Positions 32,580 to 43,125 of a stretch of 63,675 nt of DNA are shown here, piece by piece. Positions within the stretch are counted from its first letter, which is position 1, and every line of letters begins with the position of its first letter. The stretch lies in contig BFEA01000005.1 in assembly GCA_003427395.1 (NCBI GenBank), positions 1,747,823-1,811,497 of the forward strand, read 5' to 3'. The notes beneath the pieces were generated by a model. That model was not told the origin of the DNA, searched no databases, and worked only from the letters and a program-made list of their open reading frames with translations. A program made the position numbers and the translations under genes. The stretch comes from Chara braunii (Eukaryota > Streptophyta > Charophyceae > Charales > Characeae).

Positions 32580-34914
32580 CCCCCCTCCTTTTTTTCCTAG
32601 CTTTCTACGCCTTAGCTTGATGAGGCATAGTGAGGAGAGGCAGTAGTTGTGCCGATTACCACTTGGGGATGCAGTGTGGAGCTTATCTCACTTGGTTTGT
32701 GCAAAATGGTATGACGGCAGCCGGTCTACTAGTGACACAGAGGTGGTCCATTCTCAGGTCACTCCTAACTGTCCGCGCACCGCATTGTTGCTCCCGGCAG
32801 GGCCTTCCGTTCACGCTCGAGGTCAGGTTCCAACCGGAGTAGCTATGACGAAGTAGGTGACAAGTTCAAACCCTTTTGTATTTCTGTTATATCTGGGAGA
32901 TTCTGACCGTTACTTCATTTCTACTCTGATTGAGACACTGCCCATCTCGGTTCGGCGGAAACCCGAACCCACTGTCTTCTAGGTGACGGCTTGCAACGAG
33001 CCCTTCTGAGAACTTCAAAGTGCCTTAATCGTCCTTTCACCGAATATACACGATCGAAATACTCCTCGCCCAAAGCGGGGGTTTTATGCCTAGGCTGCTC
33101 TATAGCAGTTCGAATACTAAGAGAGAGATATTTCATGCAGAATGTCTTCCAATTTGTATGCGTTGCCTTGAGTCGTGTGCCTAGCCACTACCTTACTGAG
33201 TCGGCCTTCGACTCTAAGTTGATCTCATATGAGGAATGATCACTCCCGATCATGAAGAACACTAAGATTCAGCTTATCAAAAACAGGTTGGGAAGGGCGC
33301 TCATACTCAAAGCCATAGTCTTCAAGAATACTTTAATTAGTGTTCAAAAAAAAAATTGCTACAAAATTAGGGAAGTTGACAACTTCGTATAAATGGCCTT
33401 TACCACTATTAAGCTTGATCATTTAGCTGGCTATATAGTTTGTCTCCGAGTGATGAGGAAGTTTTGTGAAACTGGACAGAAGAGGACCAACATGTCTCAT
33501 ACTCTTGTCTCAATCTCCGCCAACACTCGAAGCGTTAATTTCTTATACTAATCACCATCAAGTAGGAACTTAACCATTAAATAAGCAATTATTCACAACA
33601 GTTTTGTCTTTCCCCTATAACTCATGACATAAACTCAGCATCCACGAATGATTGATTCCCATTGTAAGCCCGGAGCCTACTTAGCACGACGAATTAGGTT
33701 GACTGTTCTATCCAATGGACTGCGTGCACATTCACGAACTTACGTGACAGCTCTCGGACGAGTCCTTTATATTGGCGTAGGCCTTTGCACGATCACACTC
33801 ATGAGGGTACCACTAATTATCATAGTCGCCTGGGTATTCAGACGTTAGAGTGATCACTCATGCGTACAAGTTATCACCTACAAACCCTCGCGGTCTTCCG
33901 CCCGAATACCTGCGAGCCCGTTCTGCCGCACATTCGTGCAATCATGCAGACACACACCGACTCGTAGAGTCGATGCCAAACTTTCAGCCACAGGTTTTTC
34001 ACCAGCCCTCCAAAGAGGGAAAATTGATACTCTGTCAACTATTGTGATCTCAACCCTCTTCGTTTCGTTCACGCACACGACATTCACACGATGAAACACT
34101 CAACGAAGGTCTCTTGCGAACTAGTGATGATGATGCGCCCCTCCAATAGAAACAAGAGTAAGGAAGACTAGACTCAGTGGAAAAATTGCGAGTATTCCTT
34201 ATGGCTCGCAGTAAGACCATCACTTTACGCGATGAACCAGGCAAATCAATTTACATGAATGTCCCGAATTTGAAAGGAATCAATTTCGTCAGCCCTCAGC
34301 ACTAATGAGGTTTTATACAACGGATTGCTCACACAACATACACCGATGATACAGGTAGCGATTAACACAATTTTAAGAACATCCCATTTTCAACTCGCTC
34401 TGTTGGTCTTAATATATCGTTAGGCCCCATTCTCACAGTGATCATGCGCTGAGCGTTTCAACGACTAACCCCTTCTGCCAGTCGTGCCCAGCCAGTTTAC
34501 TCGCCTCCCCTACCGAAACAAGTTCTACGGACAAAGATGCTAAAGAATGCAGAATGCGACTCGATCGCATGGATCAGTGACGTCATCAAGAGAGCATGAC
34601 CCGTCAAGTTACCTAGCACTCATTCCTTATAAGTTATTCCCCTCTTTTCCTCACTATCTCATCGTTAGAGCGGGTTCAAGATGGATGAGCATAACATCAA
34701 AGAAACAATTGGCAACGCAGCGGAGGAGGTCGGACAACAGAGAACGTCAGAGCGTGTCTTTCTCTTGCTCATCTGTCGAGAGTTACCGTCTCCCTACCCA
34801 TTTAACATGTTGCACGCTAAGACTCCTCACTTCATTAGTCATTATACAGGTTATCCATCTTCCCATTTCAGTCCAGAGCGACTCAAGTAGCAAGTTCAGG
34901 GATACAAGTAGCAA
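32580..34914. other. LTR 1 body, noncoding as far as I can tell
   Basis: This stretch aligns throughout with 50860-53190 in LTR 2. No frame is conserved between the two copies in a way that suggests protein. Immediately upstream of the LTR ORF (minus sense) a hairpin ATGCCT/AGGCAT is present in LTR 2 (near 50890-50912); in LTR 1 it has become AAGGCG-containing and weaker. Confidence 0.5.
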
Positions 34915-35764
34915 TCTACAAAAAACATCATTAGCTCTGCTCACACAATCGCTTACCACGCTTCTATCAGCCTACTCTTACTTCGTATCGTTGTACTCGA
35001 TGGACAATAGTGCTCCTTCTGATCACAAGTTGGCTGCACGAGATCCGTAAAACAGGGAAAACTCCCCGCCTGTTCACTCGAAGAGGCAATAATGGTCAAA
35101 GCGAGCCCTTACACGAGCATTCGTGCCCTGAATATAAAAGCGTATGATAGGTGATGACCGCAAACATTGTCTAGGACGTCAGCAAGGCCAAACTAGAGCC
35201 AGTTATCGCGTCTCTTCCTCGCTCCTTATCGAACTGATTAGTCTCCCTAGTCTCTCTGCCATGTGCACCTCGACCAATGAAGGGAGTAACACCATGTCCC
35301 GTTAGCCACTTACTGCCACTTACTGACTAGCTGGGACACACGATCAGGCCTTCCCTACTCAAGGAAGAGAGTCGAGCGTTAGCTGACGGCGATGCAATGG
35401 AACCCCTCGGCACGCGGCACCAGTCCGATGTGTGAGGGCAACAAGTAATGAGGAGAGTCCCGTTCTCTCTCCTGTGCCCGATCCCCTTATCTCTCTCTCT
35501 CCCCCGTTCACTCGGTCGTCTTTCCACATTCACAACAACTAGCCACTCGCCAGTCCAGTCCCGCACGACTACAAGGAACTCTAGAAGAGATTCATCCCCT
35601 GACCAAACCCATATTGAAGACATTGTGCTTAGCCAGAGAAGACGTGTACACATTCAAATTCTCGCCATGACTAGAGGAGTCAAGAGTGGGGATCTCCCTC
35701 CCGAGACACCCACTTCACAGTCCCGCTTGAGGCCGTAATGGTATGTCTGCCTATCGCCTCAAGC

Positions 35765-36070
35765 TGGCCTCTGGGCCTTCTTCCACTAGTCATGCCTGCG
35801 CGTGACTTCCCCCTCGTAACTGCCTTAACACACTTTGACCTTCTCTCTCGTCTAGCGGCTCCAGTCTCTTCGCCGTCTGGAGTTGGGCTCTGGGCCTTCT
35901 TCCACTAGTCCTGCATGCGCGTGACTTCCCCCTCGTAACTGCCTTAACGCGCTTTGACCTTCTCTCTCGTCTTGCGGCTCCAGTGTCTTCGCCGTCTCGA
36001 GTTGGCCTCTGGGCCACTTTCCACTGGTTCCACGGGCGGGAGATCCTGTCGCCACTGGTCCAGTCCATGC
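35765..36070. repeat. 120-bp tandem repeat, two and a half copies
   Basis: TGGCCTCTGGGCC-type units start at 35765, 35885 and 36003 and are highly similar. The block lies in the part of LTR 1 that LTR 2 lacks, so it could be the result of local expansion, or its loss in LTR 2 may have been aided by repeats. Confidence 0.85.
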
Positions 36071-36950
36071 CACGACTGGGTCTCGGCATTCAGGTCACTT
36101 TCGTCACTCTCCGCTTCGGTGTCCCGATCCAGATATTGCTGCTCCCGTTCTAGCGTATCAGTCGAGGTCTCTGCCTCCAGGTAAGAAATTGTCACTTTCA
36201 CTTCGTCTGACACCAACGCGGTAGGACAACGATACAAACCCAAGCCCAGATCTATAACTCAATACTCGACTCTTTTTCCCCTTTTTCTTCTTTTTACATC
36301 TTCCTCCTTCCAACAGTGACTGTCGCCACCAAGCCTACCACGTAACCCAACCACAAGAGTCCAGCGCGCGGTTGAGAAGGTCGCACGGGTTATCGCTACC
36401 ACGTCTCTGCACCTGGTCCGGATCAAGACCATCAGGACCCGACAATCACTTCAACTACGAGCAGGCCATAAACTATCAAACGGTAGCCGCAGTTCAAACG
36501 GTAGCCGTCGGCCCCGGGAAATAGCATAGACTGAAGCGAAAACCGATTTTGACGAATCGAGTGAAAAGGAAAGTTAAATAATAACAACAATAATAATTAT
36601 AAAGCCGAGAGGGAAAGGGGGTTATAACATCATTACTACCCCGAACTAAAACAGGAACTCAGGCCATCACATAGATTCGGTGTTTAGTTTTTCTTTTCTT
36701 TTTCCACATTTTCTTTCCCCTCGCTTCTCCTTTTCTTGGTTCCTTTCATTTTGACAGCGATATCCGTTCCATGCACCTAACCCATAACCTGGCCAAGGGC
36801 ACCCGACGCGCAGTAGAAAGGACCGCGTCGGTCCCTCCACCTTCGCGTCCCAGGGCGAGCCCGACGGCTACCACGGCCACAGGCCGGTAGTGCTCTGCTG
36901 TACAGCAGGGCGCCGAGCTTGCGTGGACCAAAGGAAAGTCATGAGGCACA

Positions 36951-36966
36951 CCCCCCCCCCCTTTTT
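36951..36966 (-). promoter_or_regulatory. Candidate polypurine tract of copy 1
   Basis: The minus strand reads AAAAAGGGGGGGGGGG followed directly by TG, as expected for the plus-strand DNA primer next to a 3' LTR. In copy 2 the matching place (54079-54091) has a shorter A5G7 tract, duplicated 63 bp away, and the next bases are TT. Confidence 0.5.
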
Positions 36967-37188
36967 GCTGAGGCAGGCACCAACAGGACCACTCCACGTC
37001 AAGGTACAGCCCGAGTACTAGGGATCGTAGAGGTTCGGGAACATGCGTACAGGCCACGACGTCGGAGCAAGAGTCCGATACCAAGCAGGGACTTGGTACG
37101 CAGAGGAGGGCCGGGACACATCACCCTCCAACATGACACCAAACCCCCACCCAGTGTCCCCGCTGTGTCAAAACACAAGCACAACCAA

Positions 37189-37196
37189 TATAAAAT
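37189..37196 (+). promoter_or_regulatory. TATA box of an antisense transcription unit
   Basis: CCAATATAAAATAGTAC gives TATAAAAT on the plus strand, opposite to the element. It is kept at 54378-54385 in copy 2 (CAGTATAAAATAGTAC). It lies between the proposed polypurine tract and pol and points toward the ATG at 37586. Confidence 0.5.
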
Positions 37197-37585
37197 AGTA
37201 CAGGCCGGCATTCATTTTCATTCTGGCCTACTGTGTAGTTCGTACGACGGGTTTCGCACCTGTCAGCTTCTCATATTCTCGCAGCACTTGCATTCTCGCT
37301 TTCTTCTTTTTATTGCTTGCTACTTTTTTTTTTTCTTTTTTTTTTTTTCAAACTTTACGCAGCCATCTTTTTCTCTTTTCTTTTGCGGTTCGCCCTTTTC
37401 GTTTTCCTAACCCATCCAGCCTGTGTGTATCCTCTCTATCATTTTAGTAGTCGCCGCCTCGCGCAAGAAGTGAGTATAGCTCGGAGGAGGAGGAAGAAGA
37501 AAGGCGGGGCTATGGTACCTACTCTAAACTTTATCTGCGACATCCCCCTTCTAGCTGGTCTGAGAGGACTCCATCTCCAAACAAG

Positions 37586-37795
37586 ATGGAGTATTATCAG
37601 AAGAAGTTCGAGGCGCGGTACGGCGCGCCAACCACTTCTTCCCCTCCTTACTCACCCAGAGTTCCCACTACCCCTGTAGCGAGTAGGGTTTTAATGCCGG
37701 GTACCTCACCTCCTAATCCCTTTGCAGTCTCTTCCTCTTCTCATCCCAATAACTGCACTCTTTGTCGTATCTTCTTCCTTCTCGTCTTACTTTAG
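37586..37795 (+). CDS. Antisense ORF between pol and 3' LTR, with probable 5' UTR intron
   Basis: About 390 bp after the TATA box, AACAAGATGG starts a 69-codon frame (MEYYQKKFEARYGAPTTSSP) rich in S, P and T, with a hydrophobic end. Between the TATA box and this ATG there is no other ATG in the presumed exon 1. A probable intron runs 37470-37554, with donor GTGAGTATAG and acceptor CATCCCCCTTCTAG. All three signals are kept in copy 2 (donor near 54660, acceptor near 54744, ATG 54777). In copy 2 codon 5 is TAG where copy 1 has CAG. Some plant Tat-lineage elements such as Grande also carry antisense ORFs between pol and the 3' LTR. The product is unknown and may be longer in an intact element. 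Confidence 0.45.
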   Translation: MEYYQKKFEARYGAPTTSSPPYSPRVPTTPVASRVLMPGTSPPNPFAVSSSSHPNNCTLCRIFFLLVLL

Positions 37796-38530
37796 GTTGA
37801 CTTCATGACTGTCTTCTACATTCTGTATAAGCTTGATTTCCTCTCGAGTTTCTGAATTGATTTCTCTCAAGTCTTTTGCTTATATCACACTTTACAGCAT
37901 CCCTAGCTTAAGAGTTTGAATACATTAAGGCCGAGGATGTAGGCTCCTCGTGAACCATGCCGCTTGTCGGCCACCAAATAATTTTTTAAGAAGAATTTTT
38001 CATTTGTTGTTGGTTTGGCTTACCGCTAAACTCTTTCAGCAAAGAAGGTTACCTTGTACCTTGTTCTAACAGTTGTGTCGGGGATGTTATCCAAGTAACG
38101 ATGACACTCACTTTGTCTGTCATGTTGGGGATAGAGTATACCAAACCCTCTTTTTCGTTCTCCGGCCTGAGTGAGACGTCTCCTCAATTTCTCAAGCATC
38201 TGAAGGGGATACCAAACCCCGTTCTTTTCTCTGGTCTGCGTGAGGCATTTCCTCAACTTCTCAGACAGGAAACGTATACCAAACACTTTTCACTTTTCTC
38301 TGGTCTGGGAACTTCAAGTGAACCTGCATAACAACAAGTTCCATAGACAACAGATCGCAGCCCCAGCAAACAGACCGTCTGACAACCGGCAGTCAGGCAC
38401 TAGCAAATTAAAATAAAACCGATAAATAAAATAATAAATAATAAAATAATAAAGTAATAAAATAATAAGTTTCTTCACACCCAAGAGTTAATGATTGCCC
38501 TGTTTTTGGCCCATCAGTGGCCAGGAATGA

Positions 38531-39333
38531 CAGACCTCCCGTCAGTCTGACATACCTTATTCAGCCCACCTAAGGCCAGGACCAGTCGTTTGTCTTGACG
38601 GCCGCTTCGACCTGCCTCCAGGTCAGGACCAGCATACCCACTACTCGAGTATGGTAGCCCTTTGGCACTCTCGCCAGGACACCCAGACTATAGCGGGTCT
38701 GGTCACCCTATGAAAGTAGACCTCCCGTCAGTCATACTGTCCCGTACCCGGATTTGATCACTGCGGTCGGGGACCGACTCACCCACCAGTTTTTGGCCTA
38801 GGGTGCTGGCTGCCCCGTCCAGACTTTTGAATGTGGGACCCGGTCTAACCAGAGTTCCAGGCTCTGACGATCCTCAGTGGATTGCATCCTCTGACTGCGG
38901 TAGGGTTCCAGCTGACCCCTTTCGACCTCACAGGCCAGACCCTTGGAGGCTTAGTCTCAGTCGACTACGGAATTCGACACTCGCGTCGGGGACCTGCTGA
39001 CCCTACTTGATTGCAACCTATTGCGGTAAGGCTCTGGCTAGCCCCGATAATCAATGCATCTTTAGGTTAGAGAAGAAAATCCCTGGCGCATACAATCAGG
39101 CAAGCATGTCATAACCCACAAGCAGACTGCCCATGCCCCAAATAACAGGACAAACATTTCCTCAAGAGACGTCACTTCAGTCTCAAGAGGCACTGAACAG
39201 AAACATGATAACCAGCATCAAGCCCTTACATGAGACCTCCCTTCAGTCTCAAGAAGAATGCTTAGTGCTGGTGCCAAAGAGGTCCCTTCCCTCAGTTGGG
39301 AATTTCTTTTCTAAGAGACGTCCCGTCAGTCCC
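38531..39333. repeat. Second hairpin family, loop CTCCCGTCA, copy 1
   Basis: Short hairpins with stems ending in GAC/GUC surround a nine-base loop of the type CTCCCGTCA, CTCCCTTCA, GTCACTTCA or GTCCCGTCA. They lie at 38531-38549 (CAGAC/GTCTG), 38719-38733 (GAC/GTC with further AGTA/TACT pairing), 39166-39184 (GAGAC/GTCTC), 39231-39251 (TGAGAC/GTCTCA) and 39315-39333 (GAGAC/GTCCC). Between them GACCT/AGGTC and CATAC/GTATG hairpins also occur. The region is the 3' noncoding part of the internal domain. Copy 2 has the same set. Confidence 0.6.
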
Positions 39334-39949
39334 AATGAAATACTGAAATGCTGATTTCAGAGAGGTCCCTTTTCTCATTTGAGTGAAGATAGGCAACTTA
39401 GTCAAGAAACAAGAAGTCCCTCTACTGACAACTCTCAGTCAAGTAAAGTTGAACTTCTTTATGATTGTCCTCATCTGAATTTCTTGGATTGCCAACTTAG
39501 TCAGAGACACGAGGCTCTTTTGCTGACAACTCTCGATCAGACATAAATGAATTTTTTTATGCCCATCATGCTTTTCTCTTTATCATAAAGATAATACTGA
39601 TTACATCTTTTGATGTGCCACAACCATGAGTCTCTCGAATCTTGTCACTGCATCAATGCTCATCGCAACTTTATCTCACAGTTACTCCCCACTCTCAGGG
39701 ACTTGACACTTATGGATCGATTGTAGCACCGAATCAAAGATATAGTTTCATTAACTTTGTTGCTTGCTGAAACAAAAAATTAACTGATATGCCAAAAATT
39801 TAAAAGCTGAATTGACAATGCAAGAACGATCAAAGTCTGTTGAAAACCGAGTCTTGCTGCCTCATTGTCTTATTGTACTCTCTCTCAGTTCTCAGGAACT
39901 GTTCTCTTAATGAGATGGTTGTCCTTTTTTTCCTCTCTTTGAGGTCACT

Positions 39950-40995
39950 GTAGGGATCAGATCAGGATCTCTGAAGATGAACTTACGAAGTCTTGACCCT
40001 GATACCATGTCGTGAACCCTGGATCCATCAATCTCTGAAATCTCATAGACTTTGCCTTCTGCTTCTCCTGTGATTCTGTAAGGACTAAGTCATCTGGGCT
40101 GCAATCGTTTAGTCCATTGAGTCTCAAGAGAACTATCGAACAGAAGAACAACGTCACCAACTTTCAATTTTTTTTTTTTAATATATCTTTTTTTGTTCCA
40201 TTTTTCTTGATCTGATAGTCTGCTGGATGACATTGTCTCTGCAGCATCCATCACTGCTTGATCAACCTCAGATATTTATCTCATTCTGATCTGGAGGAGG
40301 TCTTAAATAGAATAGTCTCTGTCACTCTCTTGACTTGACCATGTTTTGACTATGTTCTCAATTAGCAAGATAGCATACCGACCATACCACAGAGTACATG
40401 GAGCATAACCACTAGTCCTCTTGACAGTGATGTTGTCAGCATATACAGCAGCTCTTAGTATTTTTGGCCAGTTACTAAGATTTACTTCATACCACTTGGC
40501 CAATGAGTCTTTCAGAGTTTTGAAAGCCCTCTCAACAGGTGCGTTTGCTTGAGGATGATAGGTATTCGGATATCGAATTCTGACACCCAACCTTAGAGTG
40601 GTCCTTCTTACAATCTCATTTGTGAACTCTAATCCTCTGTCTGAGACAAACTCTCTGATGAAAGGATACCTTAGATAGACATCCTCTATCCAGTCAGCTA
40701 CCTGCTCGGCTGTCTTCCTCCTCAGAGTCTTTGCCTCAACATAGTTAGAAACATTCTCTTTCATGTTCAATATGTACCTCATCCCTCCCTTGCCTAGTGA
40801 CATGGTGATAACGTCCAAATGAACTTTGCTGCTTGATTATACCAAAATAGTAGGGAATAAAGACTCAATCATGCTCGTAGGAGATGTTTTCTGACATAAC
40901 AAACATGACTTACAAAACCTGTAGATTATTTATCTCATGTCAGGCCAGAAGTAAAGTTTAACTGTCTTAGAGTAGGTTGCTTCAGCAGCTCTATG
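39950..40995 (-). pseudogene. Integrase of retroelement copy 1
   Basis: On the minus strand a degraded HHCC zinc-binding segment (CKSCLLCQK near 40910) leads into the core 40303-40818. There HLDVITMSLGKGG holds the first catalytic D, EFVSDRGLEFTNEIV the second D and NAPVERAFKTLKDSL the E. The C-terminal part (SPYRITGEAEGKVYEISEID), a GPY/F-type module with a changed first residue, ends near 39950. Stops occur before and after the core, for example after FWPDMR. It catalysed strand transfer of the element's cDNA. The order RT, RNase H, integrase places the element in Ty3/gypsy (Metaviridae). Confidence 0.88.
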
Positions 40996-41039
40996 GTCAC
41001 CTGTAACCCCCTTGTGTAGAACAGCAATTATCTCCGGTT

Positions 41040-42802
41040 ATCTTTCCTTGCCACAAACCACTCTTAGTGGAGGCAGTCCTCCCTTGCCATCCACAAAGAG
41101 GTGACCTCTCTTTAGCATGAGTTTTTTCCTTAGATTTTTACTATAATATTCCTTCAAGTGTTCTTTCTCCATTTTCTTCCCAATTTCTTGGTAAACTTCA
41201 TCGTACTTTTCAAAGATAAATGATATCTTTTTTTTTTTTTCTCACCTTCGTCTTCATTCTTTGAGCCTGAATTTTCCCCTATCTCATGGACTGCGACGAC
41301 CGCTGCATTGATCTTTGCATGCCAGTCATTCTGTTCTTCCTCATCTTCTTTCCCGAGAATTGATTCATAGACATAGGCATCAGGGATTTCTCCCCACCTG
41401 TCTCTTTCTTTAGGCCATAAACCTTACTTATATGAGCTTGGCACTTCATAATCTTCATCATCTTTCTCATCCAGAAAATTATCAACATAAGAAGATTCTT
41501 CAATAGTTCCTTCAATATCTTCTTCTTCTTCATCTTTCCTCCATTCGATTCGACTTAGGGCATCCGCTCTGTTCTTCTCAGTTGGAATATTTTCCAAGAC
41601 AAAATCAAATGTCAAAATGAAGGCTATCCATCTGCTTACTTTTGGATCTACTTGTTGGTGCTTCTTAATTGCACCAATCACAACAGATGCATCAGTTCTC
41701 AGAATGCATCTCCTTCCAAGGACATAGTGTCTGAAGCACCTGAGACAGTGGATAATGGCCAGTAACTCTTTCCTGAACTTGGTGTAGCCTCTTTCTGTGG
41801 AGTTGAGAGTCCATCTCTCAAATCTCAAGGGTCTTTCTCTACCATTTTCATCTTTCTGTATGAGTACACCCCCAAGAGCTTCTTGTCCTCTATGTGCCTC
41901 AATGATGAAGGGTCTACCCTCTTCATCGTAAGAGTAAGGCATTCCCAACACCACACCTCCATCTTTTAAAATTTCTTGTAGAGTTTCTGCAGCAGTCTGT
42001 TTTTTCTCAGTCCAAGATAAATCAGCCCATTGTCTCACCATTTCCCTCAGTGGTTCTGCAAGAGTAGCAAAATGAGGTATGAAAATCCTCCAGAACCCAC
42101 AGACATCAAAAAAGTTTCTGACATCTGTCACCCGCTTGAGGGGCAGAGGCCAGTTCAAAATTTTGTCTATCTTTTGGGGTCAAGGCTCCTACCCTTGGAG
42201 AAACATCTGACGCCCAAAATGGTGACCTCAACTTGGAAGAGAAGCGACTTTGGCCCACTGACAGTCATATTATATTTCTGAAGTCTCTCTAGGACCAGCT
42301 TTACACCTTCAGCATGCTCCCAGACAAACTTCCTAACGTCATCCCCAACCAAACTTTTGTCTCTTACCATAGGTCATTTTACACGATTATCATTAATATA
42401 CGGACTGGTTATCTCAGGTGAGATATCCTGCATGACTTTGATCATATCCTTTTAAACCACTGCCACACCATTAGTCCAACCTTAGGACACCACGCACATT
42501 TGAATGAGACCTCTTTGCGTGACAGTTATTGGTCGACTAGTAAGATCAATGAGAAACTGATCATAGCCAGAATACAAATAAATTAAAGAATAGATGCATC
42601 GGCCATCAAAGGATTCAGAAAGGAGATCAGCATTAGGGAGGCTACTTGCATCACATACCGTTACTGAGTTGAGCTTTTGGAGATTCTGTATCCATCTCAA
42701 TCCACCCCCTGGTTTCCAAAAGCAAAACCAGTGGTTAGCATACGGTCCATCAGCAGGTTCAACAACATTGGAGACCATCTTTTTGTCAAGATATTTTATC
42801 AC
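41040..42802 (-). pseudogene. Reverse transcriptase-RNase H of copy 1, catalytic residues lost
   Basis: GPYANHWFCFWKPGGGLRWI and LQKLNSVTV mark the RT fingers. Motif A reads YSLIYLYSGYDQF, with Y in place of the first catalytic D of copy 2. The YxDD box reads SPYINDN, with N in place of D. RNase H follows: FIIEAHRGQEALGGVL has H where copy 2 has D, then TERGYTKFRKELLAI and RTDASVVIGAIKKH, ending with NRADALSRIEW. A lysine/glutamate-rich linker leads to integrase. Stops such as CVVS-stop-GWTNGV break the frame. The enzyme could not have polymerised DNA in this state. Confidence 0.9.
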
Positions 42803-42816
42803 TTCTGCTTCTTCTT

Positions 42817-43125
42817 TCAGGGCATACTTGGTTGGTCTATCATTCCATGGGATGTGATCAACTGTCCAGATTTTGCCATCTTAATCATATCCACATCCAA
42901 TCGCCCTCTTTCTTCATCATTAAAAGATAATGCACCAGAGAACTCTTGATACACCTTGAAGATATATTGTTTCTCTACAGGCAAGATAAATTGATCAGAA
43001 CCTATCTTCATCGTGTCAAACCTTTCTCTGGTGACTCTATTCTCAAATTTCACAGATTTCCTTAATGCCTTAATAATTCTTCTCTCTTTTTCCAATGTCT
43101 CGTCATAATCTTTTTCTATTAAGAC
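42817..43125 (-). pseudogene. Pol linker upstream of RT, copy 1, cut by insertion
   Basis: The frame encodes FDTMKIGSDQFILPVEKQYI, YIFKVYQEFSGALSFND and SGQLITSHGMIDQPSMP, matching 59582-59776 in copy 2. This is the region between protease and RT. It is broken at 43125 by a hAT-type insertion, and its continuation resumes at 44085. Confidence 0.8.

Larger units (their letters stand above)
30961..36950 (-). mobile_element. 3' LTR of retroelement copy 1 (about 6.0 kb, right edge proposed)
   Basis: The low edge TGTCGCACTTTTTCC at 30961 aligns with TGTCACACTTTTTTC at 49091, which adjoins a primer-binding site, so it is a true LTR terminus. I place the other edge at 36950, where the minus strand reads five A and eleven G (a polypurine tract, 36951-36966) and then TGTGCC. 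This gives a canonical TG...CA LTR. Nearly all of it is repeated at 49091-54079. A stretch of about 1.16 kb (34915-36080) is absent from the other copy. The right edge is inference. Confidence 0.7.

Noticed and set aside
35790-36243. Minus-strand repeat-containing ORFs of 73-99 aa
   Set aside because: They come from the 120-bp tandem repeat, and the second copy lacks most of it.
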